From assembly GCA_930367205.1 (NCBI GenBank), contig OV884015.1, positions 81,458,841 through 81,522,840 on the forward strand: 64,000 nt of DNA. The letters are read 5' to 3'. Source of the stretch: Acanthosoma haemorrhoidale (lineage: Eukaryota; Arthropoda; Insecta; Hemiptera; Acanthosomatidae). The translations under genes and the position numbers were made by a program. Below are positions 36,001 to 49,300 of this stretch, one piece after another. Position 1 is the stretch's first letter. Every line of letters starts with the position of its first letter. Below the pieces are notes generated by a model that saw only the letters and a program-made list of their open reading frames with translations, was not told the DNA's origin and did not search any database.

Positions 36001-39000
36001 TATGATGGTCTATAGCATGTATATAAGAGAGAACTATCTATGATGGTCTATAGCATGTATATAAGAGAGAACTATCTATGATGGTCTATAGCATGTATAT
36101 AAGAGAGAACTATCTATGATGGTCTATAGCATGTATATAAGAGAGAACTATCTATGATGGTCTATAGCATGTATATAAGAGAGAACTATCTATGATGGTC
36201 TATAGCATGTATATAAGAGAGAACTATCTATGATGGTCTATAGCATGTATATAAGAGAGAACTATCTATGATGGTCTATAGCATGTATATAAGAGAGAAC
36301 TATCTATGATGGTCTATAGCATGTATATAAGAGAGAACTATCTATGATGGTCTATAGCATGTATATAAGAGAGAACTATCTATGATGGTCTATAGCATGT
36401 ATATAAGAGAGAACTATCTATGATGGTCTATAGCATGTATATAAGAGAGAACTATCTATGATGGTCTATAGCATGTATATAAGAGAGAGCTATATATTAT
36501 AGTCTATAGCATGTATATAAGAGAGAACAATCTATGATGGTCTATAGCATGTATATAAGAGAGAGCTATATATTATAGTCTATAGCATGTATATAAGAGA
36601 GAACTATCTATGATGGTCTATAGCATGTATATAAGAGAGAACTATCTATGATGGTCTATAGCATGTATATAAGAGAGAGCTATATATTATAGTCTATAGC
36701 ATGTATATAAGAGAGAACAATCTATGATGGTCTATAGCATGTATATAAGAGAGAACAATCTATGATGGTCTATAGCATGTATATAAGAGAGAGCTATATA
36801 TTATAGTCTATAGCATGTATATAAGAGAGAGCTATATATTATAGTCTATAGCATGTATATAAGAGAGAACTATCTATGATGGTCTATAGCATGTATATAA
36901 GAGAGAGCTATATATTATAGTCTATAGCATGTATATAAGAGAGAGCTATATATTATAGTCTATAGCATGTATATAAGAGAGAACTATCTATGATGGTCTA
37001 TAGCATGTATATAAGAGAGAGCTATATATTATAGTCTATAGCATGTATATAAGAGAGAACAATCTATGATGGTCTATAGCATGTATATAAGAGAGAACTA
37101 TCTATGATGGTCTATAGCATGTATATAAGAGAGAACTATCTATGATGGTCTATAGCATGTATATAAGAGAGAACTATCTATGATGGTCTATAGCATGTAT
37201 ATAAGAGAGAGCTATATATTATAGTCTATAGCATGTATATAAGAGAGAACAATCTATGATGGTCTATAGCATGTATATAAGAGAGAGCTATATATTATAG
37301 TCTATAGCATGTATATAAGAGAGAACAATCTATGATGGTCTATAGCATGTATATAAGAGAGAACAATCTATGATGGTCTATAGCATGTATATAAGAGAGA
37401 GCTATATATTATAGTCTATAGCATGTATATAAGAGAGAACTATCTATGATGGTCTATAGCATGTATATAAGAGAGAACTATCTATGATGGTCTATAGCAT
37501 GTATATAAGAGAGAGCTATATATTATAGTCTATAGCATGTATATAAGAGAGAACAATCTATGATGGTCTATAGCATGTATATAAGAGAGAGCTATATATT
37601 ATAGTCTATAGCATGTATATAAGAGAGAACTATCTATGATGGTCTATAGCATGTATATAAGAGAGAACTATCTATGATGGTCTATAGCATGTATATAAGA
37701 GAGAGCTATATATTATAGTCTATAGCATGTATATAAGAGAGAACAATCTATGATGGTCTATAGCATGTATATAAGAGAGAACAATCTATGATGGTCTATA
37801 GCATGTATATAAGAGAGAGCTATATATTATAGTCTATAGCATGTATATAAGAGAGAGCTATATATTATAGTCTATAGCATGTATATAAGAGAGAACTATC
37901 TATGATGGTCTATAGCATGTATATAAGAGAGAGCTATATATTATAGTCTATAGCATGTATATAAGAGAGAACAATCTATGATGGTCTATAGCATGTATAT
38001 AAGAGAGAACAATCTATGATGGTCTATAGCATGTATATAAGAGAGAGCTATATATTATAGTCTATAGCATGTATATAAGAGAGAGCTATATATTATAGTC
38101 TATAGCATGTATATAAGAGAGAACTATCTATGATGGTCTATAGCATGTATATAAGAGAGAGCTATATATTATAGTCTATAGCATGTATATAAGAGAGAGC
38201 TATATATTATAGTCTATAGCATGTATATAAGAGAGAACTATCTATGATGGTCTATAGCATGTATATAAGAGAGAGCTATATATTATAGTCTATAGCATGT
38301 ATATAAGAGAGAACAATCTATGATGGTCTATAGCATGTATATAAGAGAGAGCTATATATTATAGTCTATAGCATGTATATAAGAGAGAACTATCTATGAT
38401 GGTCTATAGCATGTATATAAGAGAGAACTATCTATGATGGTCTATAGCATGTATATAAGAGAGAGCTATATATTATAGTCTATAGCATGTATATAAGAGA
38501 GAACAATCTATGATGGTCTATAGCATGTATATAAGAGAGAACAATCTATGATGGTCTATAGCATGTATATAAGAGAGAGCTATATATTATAGTCTATAGC
38601 ATGTATATAAGAGAGAACTATCTATGATGGTCTATAGCATGTATATAAGAGAGAACTATCTATGATGGTCTATAGCATGTATATAAGAGAGAACTATCTA
38701 TGATGGTCTATAGCATGTATATAAGAGAGAACTATCTATGATGGTCTATAGCATGTATATAAGAGAGAACAATCTATGATGGTCTATAGCATGTATATAA
38801 GAGAGAGCTATCTATGATGGTCTATAGCATGTATATAAGAGAGAACAATCTATGATGGTCTATAGCATGTATATAAGAGAGAACTATCTATGATGGTCTA
38901 TAGCATGTATATAAGAGAGAGCTATATATTATAGTCTATAGCATGTATATAAGAGAGAGCTATATATTATAGTCTATAGCATGTATATAAGAGAGAACTA

Positions 39001-40879
39001 TCTATGATGGTCTATAGCATGTATATAAGAGAGAACAATCTATGATGGTCTATAGCATGTATATAAGAGAGAACTATCTATGATGGTCTATAGCATGTAT
39101 ATAAGAGAGAGCTATATATTATAGTCTATAGCATGTATATAAGAGAGAGCTATATATTATAGTCTATAGCATGTATATAAGAGAGAACAATCTATGATGG
39201 TCTATAGCATGTATATAAGAGAGAGCTATCTATGATGGTCTATAGCATGTATATAAGAGAGAACAATCTATGATGGTCTATAGCATGTATATAAGAGAGA
39301 ACTATCTATGATGGTCTATAGCATGTATATAAGAGAGAGCTATATATTATAGTCTATAGCATGTATATAAGAGAGAGCTATATATTATAGTCTATAGCAT
39401 GTATATAAGAGAGAACTATCTATGATGGTCTATAGCATGTATATAAGAGAGAGCTATATATTATAGTCTATAGCATGTATATAAGAGAGAACAATCTATG
39501 ATGGTCTATAGCATGTATATAAGAGAGAGCTATATATTATAGTCTATAGCATGTATATAAGAGAGAACTATCTATGATGGTCTATAGCATGTATATAAGA
39601 GAGAACTATCTATGATGGTCTATAGCATGTATATAAGAGAGAGCTATATATTATAGTCTATAGCATGTATATAAGAGAGAACAATCTATGATGGTCTATA
39701 GCATGTATATAAGAGAGAACAATCTATGATGGTCTATAGCATGTATATAAGAGAGAGCTATATATTATAGTCTATAGCATGTATATAAGAGAGAACTATC
39801 TATGATGGTCTATAGCATGTATATAAGAGAGAACTATCTATGATGGTCTATAGCATGTATATAAGAGAGAACTATCTATGATGGTCTATAGCATGTATAT
39901 AAGAGAGAACAATCTATGATGGTCTATAGCATGTATATAAGAGAGAGCTATATATTATAGTCTATAGCATGTATATAAGAGAGAGCTATATATTATAGTC
40001 TATAGCATGTATATAAGAGAGAACAATCTATGATGGTCTATAGCATGTATATAAGAGAGAACTATCTATGATGGTCTATAGCATGTATATAAGAGAGAAC
40101 TATCTATGATGGTCTATAGCATGTATATAAGAGAGAGCTATATATTATAGTCTATAGCATGTATATAAGAGAGAACAATCTATGATGGTCTATAGCATGT
40201 ATATAAGAGAGAACTATCTATGATGGTCTATAGCATGTATATAAGAGAGAACTATCTATGATGGTCTATAGCATGTATATAAGAGAGAACTATCTATGAT
40301 GGTCTATAGCATGTATATAAGAGAGAACAATCTATGATGGTCTATAGCATGTATATAAGAGAGAGCTATATATTATAGTCTATAGCATGTATATAAGAGA
40401 GAACAATCTATGATGGTCTATAGCATGTATATAAGAGAGAACTATCTATGATGGTCTATAGCATGTATATAAGAGAGAACTATCTATGATGGTCTATAGC
40501 ATGTATATAAGAGAGAACAATCTATGATGGTCTATAGCATGTATATAAGAGAGAGCTATATATTATAGTCTATAGCATGTATATAAGAGAGAACTATCTA
40601 TGATGGTCTATAGCATGTATATAAGAGAGAACTATCTATGATGGTCTATAGCATGTATATAAGAGAGAGCTATATATTATAGTCTATAGCATGTATATAA
40701 GAGAGAACTATCTATGATGGTCTATAGCATGTATATAAGAGAGAACAATCTATGATGGTCTATAGCATGTATATAAGAGAGAACAATCTATGATGGTCTA
40801 TAGCATGTATATAAGAGAGAGCTATATATTATAGTCTATAGCATGTATATAAGAGAGAACAATCTATGATGGTCTATAG
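33068..40879. repeat. 38-bp satellite array, left part (206 monomers)
   Basis: The array is a head-to-tail repeat of exactly 38 bp. TCTATAG anchors fall at 33083 + 38k up to 40873 with no net indel over 205 periods. Each monomer contains TATATAAG followed by AGAGAG, and the octamer GTCTATAG. Four monomer classes recur. Class 1 has CTATCTATGATGG. Class 2 has CTATATATTATAG. Class 3 is class 2 with AGC for AAC. Class 4 has ACAATC. Classes 1 and 2 dominate up to about 36.4 kb; classes 1, 3 and 4 are mixed beyond. The first monomer carries the variant TCTATAAC. No frame is open, so it is noncoding. Confidence 0.98.
40872..40879. repeat. hAT target-site duplication, left copy (GTCTATAG)
   Basis: It is identical to 43397-43404. 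Removing the element and one copy restores a perfect satellite monomer. The octamer has the nnnTAnnn form known for Buster-type hAT elements and also fits nTnnnnAn. Confidence 0.95.
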
Positions 40880-41040
40880 CAGGTATGGGCAACCTTTGAC
40901 ATGTTATGGGCCAAACTTTAGTGTGCAAATACGTTCGCGGGCCGCGTTTAAAAGTAGTGCATTTTAAAGTAGTGTTCATAATTTTTAGCGATAGATATCA
41001 GTCAGCCATGAAATAATACGACAATGTTATTACAACACAA

Positions 41041-41046
41041 TTTATT
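41041..41046 (-). terminator. Poly(A) signal AATAAA of the hAT transposase gene
   Basis: Plus-strand TTTATT, 104 nt past the stop codon in the direction of transcription and inside the element. Confidence 0.7.
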
Positions 41047-41149
41047 AAAATAACAAAATGAAATGAAAAAATAGGTACCTACAGCATTAAATTAAATCGT
41101 TAAATTTAGAATTGTTACAAACTACGAAAGTTAAATAGCGACACCGAGA

Positions 41150-42955
41150 TCAATGAGACACTTGAGCTTGAATTTGGGAAACTAATTCATCGATGTTTGG
41201 ATTAATTCCACTGGTACAAAGACGTAAAGAATTTTCCAAATTATCGTCAGTCAGCCTTGTACGATGTTTTGATTTATTAACTTTCATCAATGAAAAGAAC
41301 TGTTCGCATTTATAAGTACTGCCAAACGCACAAATCAATCTTCTTGCAAATTTTCTAAGCTGCGGAAAATGGTCTTCTTCGAGGTATTTTTTGTAGAAAT
41401 CGCACAACTCCACGTCTTCAAATTTAGATTTTAGGAGTGAGTTTTCTTGAATCTCGATCAACTCCATTTGCAAGTGTATTGGAGCATTTTGTACATTACT
41501 TTTTGTTGGAGTAGCAAATAAATTGAAACAGTCTTCCATGTGTTTGAAATCGCTAAATCTGATCGAAAATTGCTCCGACAGTAACTTGAGTTCTTCAGCA
41601 TATTGAGCGTAAGCAATATTTTCATACGCAGAGAGCGTGGTGAAATGGTAACTGTTACCAGACAGCATATGTGCCTCCCACAAGCGGATTTTGTTCTGAA
41701 ACGCTTTCAAATGGCTGTACAAATCATTTACTAACTGTCCTTGTTTTTGAAGTTTCAAATTTAAATCATTCAAATGGCCTGTAAGGTCGACAAGAAATGC
41801 TAAGTCACATATCCATTTTGCGTCACTCAATTCAGATAGTGGTTTATCTTTTATTTGCATAAATTCTGCTATCTCATTTCTAAGCTCGTAAAACCGTTTC
41901 AGCATTTTCCCTTTGCTTAGCCATCTGACTTCACAATAATATGTTACGTCGTCATACTCGGCTGATATTTCATCCAAAAACGCCTTGAACTGACGATGGT
42001 TAAGCCCTCGGGATCGAATAAAATTGATGGTTTTTACTACCACATTCATAACATTCTGGAGTCGAATGGACTTAGAACACAAGTTCTGTTGGTGGATAAT
42101 GCAATGAAGGACTATCAAACCATCTTTTTGCACATTTAATTCAGTTGCTTTTTCATTCAAAATTCCGATGAAACCTTTACGTAAGCCGACCATAGAAGGT
42201 GCACCATCTGTGCATACTCCAACTAATTTCGACCATGGCAAGCCAAAACTTGTGAATACCTTTTGAACTTCATTAAAAATGTCCTCTCCTGTAGTGGTTC
42301 CTTTTAGCGGCTGTAAAGCAAGCAATTCCTCAGTAATAGTGAATTCTTTATCAACACCTCGAATAAATATAGCCAGTTGAGCTATGTCAGACAAATCGGT
42401 GCTCTCGTCTAATGCTATGGAAAATGATTCAATACCAGTCATACGGCCAGTCAATGTTGTTTTTATATCATTAGCCATCATTTCTATACGTCGTACAACG
42501 GTTCGTCTTGACAAACTAATTTTTTCAAATTCATTTTTCTTTTCAGGACACAAAACACTGCAAACTTCTGACATACACTCCTTGATAAATTCTCCTTCGG
42601 CAAATGGTTTCAATGACTTTGCCAATTTTGAACTAACTATAAAACTAGCTTTCACAACATTATCAAGTTGTGTTCTTTGTCTATGAAATATTTGCTGCTG
42701 TTTTTCCAAATTTGCGGTAAGTTTCTGGATTTTGTCTTTTCTTATTTGTCCTGTCAGTGAGAGCAGCGTAGGATGCTTAGTTGAGTAATGCCTCTTTATA
42801 TTGAATTCTTTCATCACCGAAATGGATTCATTACACATCAAACAAATAGGCTTACCATTGTGCAAGATAAAGAAGAATTCTTCAGTCCATTTTTCTTGAA
42901 ACTGGCGACCCTCTGCATCTACTTTTCGTTTCCTTCCACCAGACATCATTTTCAT
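41150..42955 (-). CDS. hAT-superfamily transposase, 601 aa, intact
   Basis: The enzyme cuts and rejoins the ends of its own element, acting in the nucleus. A BED-like zinc finger spans about residues 30-65 (C38, C41, H56, H61). The RNase H-like catalytic core shows D183 in ALDESTD, D250 in CTDGAPSMVG, the hAT-typical C285-x2-H288, and R344-W345 in EVRWLSKGKM. The C-terminal hAT dimerisation region (about 530-582) holds the catalytic E551 in GSTYKCEQFFSLMK and RTRLTDDNLENSLRL. All catalytic residues are present and there is no internal stop. It resembles the lineage that includes the domesticated vertebrate GTF2IRD2/ZBED5-like proteins. Met3 or Met4 could be the real start (context AAAATGATG). 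Its neighbours are only satellite monomers. Confidence 0.95.
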   Translation of the reverse strand: MKMMSGGRKRKVDAEGRQFQEKWTEEFFFILHNGKPICLMCNESISVMKEFNIKRHYSTKHPTLLSLTGQIRKDKIQKLTANLEKQQQIFHRQRTQLDNVVKASFIVSSKLAKSLKPFAEGEFIKECMSEVCSVLCPEKKNEFEKISLSRRTVVRRIEMMANDIKTTLTGRMTGIESFSIALDESTDLSDIAQLAIFIRGVDKEFTITEELLALQPLKGTTTGEDIFNEVQKVFTSFGLPWSKLVGVCTDGAPSMVGLRKGFIGILNEKATELNVQKDGLIVLHCIIHQQNLCSKSIRLQNVMNVVVKTINFIRSRGLNHRQFKAFLDEISAEYDDVTYYCEVRWLSKGKMLKRFYELRNEIAEFMQIKDKPLSELSDAKWICDLAFLVDLTGHLNDLNLKLQKQGQLVNDLYSHLKAFQNKIRLWEAHMLSGNSYHFTTLSAYENIAYAQYAEELKLLSEQFSIRFSDFKHMEDCFNLFATPTKSNVQNAPIHLQMELIEIQENSLLKSKFEDVELCDFYKKYLEEDHFPQLRKFARRLICAFGSTYKCEQFFSLMKVNKSKHRTRLTDDNLENSLRLCTSGINPNIDELVSQIQAQVSH

Positions 42956-43062
42956 TTACTTATCGTTCGATAAACTTAATAAGAAAATAGGTATAATTAG
43001 TAAGCACTCAAGATGCACACAAAGTCACAAAGCAAACTTATCACCACGGTAGCTCGAATAGG

Positions 43063-43098
43063 ACTGAACTAAGTTCCGGCCATCCACCCGCTTATATA
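43063..43098 (-). promoter_or_regulatory. hAT core promoter: TATATAAG plus TCAGT initiator
   Basis: On the minus strand TATATAAG occupies 43098-43091 and TCAGT 43067-43063. With the A of TCAGT as +1 (43065), TATAAG begins at -31, the textbook insect spacing. The 5' UTR would be about 110 nt. The same TATATAAG octamer occurs in each satellite monomer. Confidence 0.7.
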
Positions 43099-43182
43099 GG
43101 CAAAATGAAGGAATGATCTAGAATCGTCTAGTGTAGAACAATACAATTGCGAAGCAATAATCCTTTGTTGCGCCGCCAGTGT

Positions 43183-43224
43183 GGCGGCAAACATCAATGG
43201 CTTTGAACTTTGATGTTTGCCGCC
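43183..43224. repeat. 15-bp perfect stem-loop inside the hAT
   Basis: GGCGGCAAACATCAA (43183-43197) and its exact reverse complement (43210-43224) are separated by 12 nt. It lies upstream of the transposase promoter. Confidence 0.9.
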
Positions 43225-43353
43225 TCACTCTTTGATGATCACCGCCACTCGGCTTGCTCGCTCACTTGATTCCATGAGTATGAGTAAGTAGTGTATTTTT
43301 TTTTTTTAAATTGGGTTTTTCAAAATGTCTCGCGGGCCGGATCAAATCTTACA

Positions 43354-43373
43354 GCGGGCCGGATCCGGCCCGC
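43354..43373. repeat. 20-bp perfect palindrome, subterminal in the hAT
   Basis: GCGGGCCGGA joined to its reverse complement, 24 bp from the right terminus, with GCGGGCC units on each side. It is a likely transposase-binding cluster by analogy with other hAT ends. Confidence 0.85.
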
Positions 43374-43396
43374 GGGCCGGCTGTTGCCCACATACG

Positions 43397-46300
43397 GTCT
43401 ATAGCATGTATATAAGAGAGAACAATCTATGATGGTCTATAGCATGTATATAAGAGAGAGCTATATATTATAGTCTATAGCATGTATATAAGAGAGAACT
43501 ATCTATGATGGTCTATAGCATGTATATAAGAGAGAACTATCTATGATGGTCTATAGCATGTATATAAGAGAGAACTATCTATGATGGTCTATAGCATGTA
43601 TATAAGAGAGAACAATCTATGATGGTCTATAGCATGTATATAAGAGAGAGCTATATATTATAGTCTATAGCATGTATATAAGAGAGAACTATCTATGATG
43701 GTCTATAGCATGTATATAAGAGAGAACTATCTATGATGGTCTATAGCATGTATATAAGAGAGAACTATCTATGATGGTCTATAGCATGTATATAAGAGAG
43801 AACAATCTATGATGGTCTATAGCATGTATATAAGAGAGAGCTATATATTATAGTCTATAGCATGTATATAAGAGAGAACTATCTATGATGGTCTATAGCA
43901 TGTATATAAGAGAGAACTATCTATGATGGTCTATAGCATGTATATAAGAGAGAACTATCTATGATGGTCTATAGCATGTATATAAGAGAGAACAATCTAT
44001 GATGGTCTATAGCATGTATATAAGAGAGAGCTATATATTATAGTCTATAGCATGTATATAAGAGAGAACTATCTATGATGGTCTATAGCATGTATATAAG
44101 AGAGAGCTATATATTATAGTCTATAGCATGTATATAAGAGAGAACAATCTATGATGGTCTATAGCATGTATATAAGAGAGAACTATCTATGATGGTCTAT
44201 AGCATGTATATAAGAGAGAGCTATATATTATAGTCTATAGCATGTATATAAGAGAGAGCTATATATTATAGTCTATAGCATGTATATAAGAGAGAACAAT
44301 CTATGATGGTCTATAGCATGTATATAAGAGAGAACAATCTATGATGGTCTATAGCATGTATATAAGAGAGAACTATCTATGATGGTCTATAGCATGTATA
44401 TAAGAGAGAACTATCTATGATGGTCTATAGCATGTATATAAGAGAGAACTATCTATGATGGTCTATAGCATGTATATAAGAGAGAACTATCTATGATGGT
44501 CTATAGCATGTATATAAGAGAGAACTATCTATGATGGTCTATAGCATGTATATAAGAGAGAACAATCTATGATGGTCTATAGCATGTATATAAGAGAGAA
44601 CTATCTATGATGGTCTATAGCATGTATATAAGAGAGAACTATCTATGATGGTCTATAGCATGTATATAAGAGAGAACAATCTATGATGGTCTATAGCATG
44701 TATATAAGAGAGAACTATCTATGATGGTCTATAGCATGTATATAAGAGAGAACTATCTATGATGGTCTATAGCATGTATATAAGAGAGAACTATCTATGA
44801 TGGTCTATAGCATGTATATAAGAGAGAACTATCTATGATGGTCTATAGCATGTATATAAGAGAGAACTATCTATGATGGTCTATAGCATGTATATAAGAG
44901 AGAACTATCTATGATGGTCTATAGCATGTATATAAGAGAGAACTATCTATGATGGTCTATAGCATGTATATAAGAGAGAACTATCTATGATGGTCTATAG
45001 CATGTATATAAGAGAGAACTATCTATGATGGTCTATAGCATGTATATAAGAGAGAACTATCTATGATGGTCTATAGCATGTATATAAGAGAGAACTATCT
45101 ATGATGGTCTATAGCATGTATATAAGAGAGAACTATCTATGATGGTCTATAGCATGTATATAAGAGAGAACTATCTATGATGGTCTATAGCATGTATATA
45201 AGAGAGAACTATCTATGATGGTCTATAGCATGTATATAAGAGAGAACTATCTATGATGGTCTATAGCATGTATATAAGAGAGAACTATCTATGATGGTCT
45301 ATAGCATGTATATAAGAGAGAACTATCTATGATGGTCTATAGCATGTATATAAGAGAGAACTATCTATGATGGTCTATAGCATGTATATAAGAGAGAACT
45401 ATCTATGATGGTCTATAGCATGTATATAAGAGAGAACTATCTATGATGGTCTATAGCATGTATATAAGAGAGAACTATCTATGATGGTCTATAGCATGTA
45501 TATAAGAGAGAACTATCTATGATGGTCTATAGCATGTATATAAGAGAGAACTATCTATGATGGTCTATAGCATGTATATAAGAGAGAACTATCTATGATG
45601 GTCTATAGCATGTATATAAGAGAGAACTATCTATGATGGTCTATAGCATGTATATAAGAGAGAACTATCTATGATGGTCTATAGCATGTATATAAGAGAG
45701 AACTATCTATGATGGTCTATAGCATGTATATAAGAGAGAACTATCTATGATGGTCTATAGCATGTATATAAGAGAGAACTATCTATGATGGTCTATAGCA
45801 TGTATATAAGAGAGAACTATCTATGATGGTCTATAGCATGTATATAAGAGAGAACTATCTATGATGGTCTATAGCATGTATATAAGAGAGAACTATCTAT
45901 GATGGTCTATAGCATGTATATAAGAGAGAACAATCTATGATGGTCTATAGCATGTATATAAGAGAGAACTATCTATGATGGTCTATAGCATGTATATAAG
46001 AGAGAACTATCTATGATGGTCTATAGCATGTATATAAGAGAGAACTATCTATGATGGTCTATAGCATGTATATAAGAGAGAACTATATATTATAGTCTAT
46101 AGCATGTATATAAGAGAGAACTATCTATGATGGTCTATAGCATGTATATAAGAGAGAACTATCTATGATGGTCTATAGCATGTATATAAGAGAGAACTAT
46201 CTATGATGGTCTATAGCATGTATATAAGAGAGAACTATCTATGATGGTCTATAGCATGTATATAAGAGAGAACTATCTATGATGGTCTATAGCATGTATA

Positions 46301-49300
46301 TAAGAGAGAACTATCTATGATGGTCTATAGCATGTATATAAGAGAGAACTATCTATGATGGTCTATAGCATGTATATAAGAGAGAACTATCTATGATGGT
46401 CTATAGCATGTATATAAGAGAGAACTATCTATGATGGTCTATAGCATGTATATAAGAGAGAACTATCTATGATGGTCTATAGCATGTATATAAGAGAGAA
46501 CTATCTATGATGGTCTATAGCATGTATATAAGAGAGAACTATCTATGATGGTCTATAGCATGTATATAAGAGAGAACTATCTATGATGGTCTATAGCATG
46601 TATATAAGAGAGAACTATCTATGATGGTCTATAGCATGTATATAAGAGAGAACTATCTATGATGGTCTATAGCATGTATATAAGAGAGAACTATCTATGA
46701 TGGTCTATAGCATGTATATAAGAGAGAACAATCTATGATGGTCTATAGCATGTATATAAGAGAGAACTATCTATGATGGTCTATAGCATGTATATAAGAG
46801 AGAGCTATATATTATAGTCTATAGCATGTATATAAGAGAGAACAATCTATGATGGTCTATAGCATGTATATAAGAGAGAACAATCTATGATGGTCTATAG
46901 CATGTATATAAGAGAGAACTATCTATGATGGTCTATAGCATGTATATAAGAGAGAACTATCTATGATGGTCTATAGCATGTATATAAGAGAGAACTATCT
47001 ATGATGGTCTATAGCATGTATATAAGAGAGAGCTATATATTATAGTCTATAGCATGTATATAAGAGAGAACAATCTATGATGGTCTATAGCATGTATATA
47101 AGAGAGAACTATCTATGATGGTCTATAGCATGTATATAAGAGAGAACTATCTATGATGGTCTATAGCTTGTATATAAGAGAGAACAATCTATGATGGTCT
47201 ATAGCATGTATATAAGAGAGAGCTATATATTATAGTCTATAGCATGTATATAAGAGAGAACTATCTATGATGGTCTATAGCATGTATATAAGAGAGAGCT
47301 ATATATTATAGTCTATAGCATGTATATAAGAGAGAACAATCTATGATGGTCTATAGCATGTATATAAGAGAGAACTATCTATGATGGTCTATAGCATGTA
47401 TATAAGAGAGAACTATCTATGATGGTCTATAGCATGTATATAAGAGAGAGCTATATATTATAGTCTATAGCATGTATATAAGAGAGAACAATCTATGATG
47501 GTCTATAGCATGTATATAAGAGAGAACTATCTATGATGGTCTATAGCATGTATATAAGAGAGAACTATCTATGATGGTCTATAGCATGTATATAAGAAAG
47601 AACTATCTATGATGGTCTATAGCATGTATATAAGAGAGAACTATCTATGATGGTCTATAGCATGTATATAAGAGAGAACTATCTATGATGGTCTATAACA
47701 TGTATATAAGAGAGAGCTATATATTATAGTCTATAGCATGTATATAAGAGAGAACAATCTATGATGGTCTATAGCATGTATATAAGAGAGAACTATCTAT
47801 GATGGTCTATAGCATGTATATAAGAGAGAACTATCTATGATGGTCTATAGCATGTATATAAGAAAGAACTATCTATGATGGTCTATAGCATGTATATAAG
47901 AAAGAACTATCTATGATGGTCTATAGCATGTATATAAGAGAGAACTATCTATGATGGTCTATAGCATGTATATAAGAGAGAACTATATATTATAGTCTAT
48001 AGCATGTATATAAGAGAGAACTATCTATGATGGTCTATAGCATGTATATAAGAGAGAACTATCTATGATGGTCTATAGCATGTATATAAGAGAGAACTAT
48101 CTATGATGGTCTATAGCATGTATATAAGAGAGAACTATCTATGATGGTCTATAGCATGTATATAAGAGAGAACTATCTATGATGGTCTATAGCATGTATA
48201 TAAGAGAGAACTATCTATGATGGTCTATAGCATGTATATAAGAGAGAACTATCTATGATGGTCTATAGCATGTATATAAGAGAGAACTATCTATGATGGT
48301 CTATAGCATGTATATAAGAGAGAACTATCTATGATGGTCTATAGCATGTATATAAGAGAGAACTATCTATGATGGTCTATAGCATGTATATAAGAGAGAA
48401 CTATCTATGATGGTCTATAGCATGTATATAAGAGAGAACTATCTATGATGGTCTATAGCATGTATATAAGAGAGAACTATCTATGATGGTCTATAGCATG
48501 TATATAAGAGAGAACTATCTATGATGGTCTATAGCATGTATATAAGAGAGAACTATATATTATAGTCTATAGCATGTATATAAGAGAGAACAATCTATGA
48601 TGGTCTATAGCATGTATATAAGAGAGAACTATCTATGATGGTCTATAGCATGTATATAAGAGAGAACTATCTATGATGGTCTATAGCATGTATATAAGAG
48701 AGAACTATCTATGATGGTCTATAGCATGTATATAAGAGAGAACTATCTATGATGGTCTATAGCATGTATATAAGAGAGAACTATCTATGATGGTCTATAG
48801 CATGTATATAAGAGAGAACAATCTATGATGGTCTATAGCATGTATATAAGAGAGAACTATCTATGATGGTCTATAGCATGTATATAAGAGAGAGCTATAT
48901 ATTATAGTCTATAGCATGTATATAAGAGAGAACAATCTATGATGGTCTATAGCATGTATATAAGAGAGAACAATCTATGATGGTCTATAGCATGTATATA
49001 AGAGAGAACTATCTATGATGGTCTATAGCATGTATATAAGAGAGAACTATCTATGATGGTCTATAGCATGTATATAAGAGAGAACTATCTATGATGGTCT
49101 ATAGCATGTATATAAGAGAGAGCTATATATTATAGTCTATAGCATGTATATAAGAGAGAACAATCTATGATGGTCTATAGCATGTATATAAGAGAGAACT
49201 ATCTATGATGGTCTATAGCATGTATATAAGAGAGAACTATCTATGATGGTCTATAGCTTGTATATAAGAGAGAACAATCTATGATGGTCTATAGCATGTA

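Larger units (their letters stand above)
40880..43396 (-). mobile_element. Complete hAT DNA transposon (2517 bp) inserted in the satellite
   Basis: The termini are CAGGTATGGGCAAC on the left and, inverted, CGTATGTGGGCAAC on the right; they share TNTGGGCAAC. Subterminal GCGGGCC repeats occur at both ends (40936-40946; several in 43331-43380). They include a 20-bp perfect palindrome at 43354-43373, and hAT subterminal repeats commonly bind transposase. The element has an 8-bp target duplication, one uninterrupted transposase gene, a TATA box with initiator, and a poly(A) signal. It is the only interruption of the array. Everything needed for autonomous movement seems present; activity is not shown. 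Confidence 0.95.

Noticed and set aside
42384..42686. Plus-strand 100-codon frame inside the hAT
   Set aside because: It is the antisense shadow of the transposase gene.
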